The notes under the pieces were generated by a model. The model saw only the letters and a list, made by a program, of their open reading frames with translations. It searched no databases and was not told where the DNA came from. Shown here one piece after another: positions 63,450 to 64,000 of a stretch of 64,000 nt of DNA. Positions within the stretch are counted from its first letter, which is position 1. Every line of letters starts with the position of its first letter. Made by a program: the position numbers and the translations under genes. Source of the DNA: DASVTR01 sp036387475 (GTDB taxonomy: Bacteria > Acidobacteriota > Blastocatellia > Pyrinomonadales > Pyrinomonadaceae); contig DASVTR010000016.1 in NCBI GenBank assembly GCA_036387475.1, positions 496,001-560,000 of the forward strand, in the 5' to 3' direction.

Positions 63450-64000
63450 TTATTCGGCTGCGCTGCGCGCTGAAGAATCGCGCAGTTGTGCGGTCAGATT
63501 ACGAATGCCGTGCTTGTCCAGCAGGTGACGTAGGGAGCGTACGGAGAGGCGCAGTAATTCGGCAGCGCGCGTCTGGTTGCCGCCCGTGCGGTGCAGGGCT
63601 TCGAGCAGATAAGTCTTTTCCAGATGCTCAAGGTGAGCGCTGATGTTGAGACCTTCTTCTGGCAAATCGAAGATGGAGGCGATGCGCCCCGGATTGTAGT
63701 TGGTGATTTGTTCGGGCAAGCGTTCGGGCTGAATCGCGTCTGTGCGTTCGAGCGCGACGGCGCGTTCAATCGTGTGCTCCAACTCGCGCACGTTGCCGGG
63801 CCAGGAGTAGCCCTCCAGAAGACTCAGAGCTTTGTCAGAGATATTGAGCGAGCGTCCTGTCAGCGCACAGAATTTGGCGACGAAGTGGTCGGCCAGTTGC
63901 TTTACGTCTTCGCTTCTCTCGCGCAAAGGTGGCAGTTCGATGGGAATGACGGAGATACGGTAAAAGAGGTCTTCACGAAAAGAGCCGTCTTTGACCATCG
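63450..64000 (-). CDS. Sigma-54-dependent activator (PilR/NtrC-like), partial
   Basis: The frame runs off the right edge, so the receiver and Walker motifs are outside. Visible: DGSFREDLFYRISVIPIELPPLRERSEDVKQLADHF (AAA+ sensor II region), LEGYSWPGNVRELEHTIERAVAL, and a Fis-type helix-turn-helix ending ALHRTGGNQTRAAELLRLSVRSLRHLLDKHGI. Its place beside two pilin genes with sigma-54 promoters suggests PilR. C-terminus Ser/Ala-rich. Confidence 0.9.
   Translation of the reverse strand, partial: MVKDGSFREDLFYRISVIPIELPPLRERSEDVKQLADHFVAKFCALTGRSLNISDKALSLLEGYSWPGNVRELEHTIERAVALERTDAIQPERLPEQITNYNPGRIASIFDLPEEGLNISAHLEHLEKTYLLEALHRTGGNQTRAAELLRLSVRSLRHLLDKHGIRNLTAQLRDSSARSAAE

Overview
The window looks like chromosomal DNA of an Acidobacteriota member, most plausibly class Blastocatellia (subdivision 4). 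This is an inference from gene content: Oar-type TonB-dependent receptors with N-terminal carboxypeptidase-regulatory domains, secreted TPR proteins of the same style, scattered type IV pilus genes, futalosine-route menaquinone genes and many hypothetical secreted proteins. Coding is dense and GC-rich apart from one AT-richer restriction-modification island at about 55-57 kb. I found no rRNA, tRNA, CRISPR array, IS element or prophage.

Layout. 0-6.7 kb, minus strand: a von Willebrand factor A lipoprotein (cut by the left edge), an S41 peptidase and a TonB-C-domain protein in one operon, a selenocysteine-type carboxymuconolactone decarboxylase/AhpD-like protein, and an HD phosphohydrolase. 6.7-17.6 kb, plus: two Oar-like receptors, each followed by secreted TPR proteins and each preceded by a sigma-54 promoter with a shared upstream box. 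17.6-24.1 kb: ribA, an FHA-GGDEF cyclase, and a pilN/pilO/pilP-like plus pseudopilin operon. 24.2-31.1 kb: a small Lys/Gly/Ser repeat protein, a cupin, trmL, typA, a class II glutamine amidotransferase, a dihaem cytochrome c and thiE. 31.3-42 kb: pilT, a zinc-ribbon protein, a Cys/Met-metabolism PLP enzyme, a CDF transporter, larA, a metallothionein, mqnA and mqnC. 42-49.3 kb, minus: a TlpA thioredoxin with a probable exported selenoprotein, a GNAT, an amidase, msrA, and an NtrC-type regulator with a histidine kinase. 49.4-54.9 kb, plus: receiver, RsbRD-like and sensor kinase genes, then a noncoding stretch with a candidate small RNA and a 21-bp tandem repeat. 55-61 kb, minus: a PmeII-like restriction-modification pair, then an ABC permease/TPR/ATPase/LolA cluster. 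61-64 kb: two pilins and a PilR-like sigma-54 activator cut by the right edge.

Three themes connect the genes. (1) Selenocysteine: two minus-strand genes carry a single in-frame TGA followed at the right distance by a bSECIS-like hairpin. One lies in a CxxC-type motif (C-E-F-U). The other, apparently new, lies right after a signal peptide in a beta-barrel-like protein encoded next to a thioredoxin. (2) Sigma-54: near-consensus -24/-12 promoters precede both Oar receptors and a pilin, and two sigma-54 activators are encoded in the window. (3) Intergenic palindromes: about sixteen gene junctions hold long inverted repeats, many with arms built from tandem 7-mers. They fall into several sequence families and sometimes run into gene ends.
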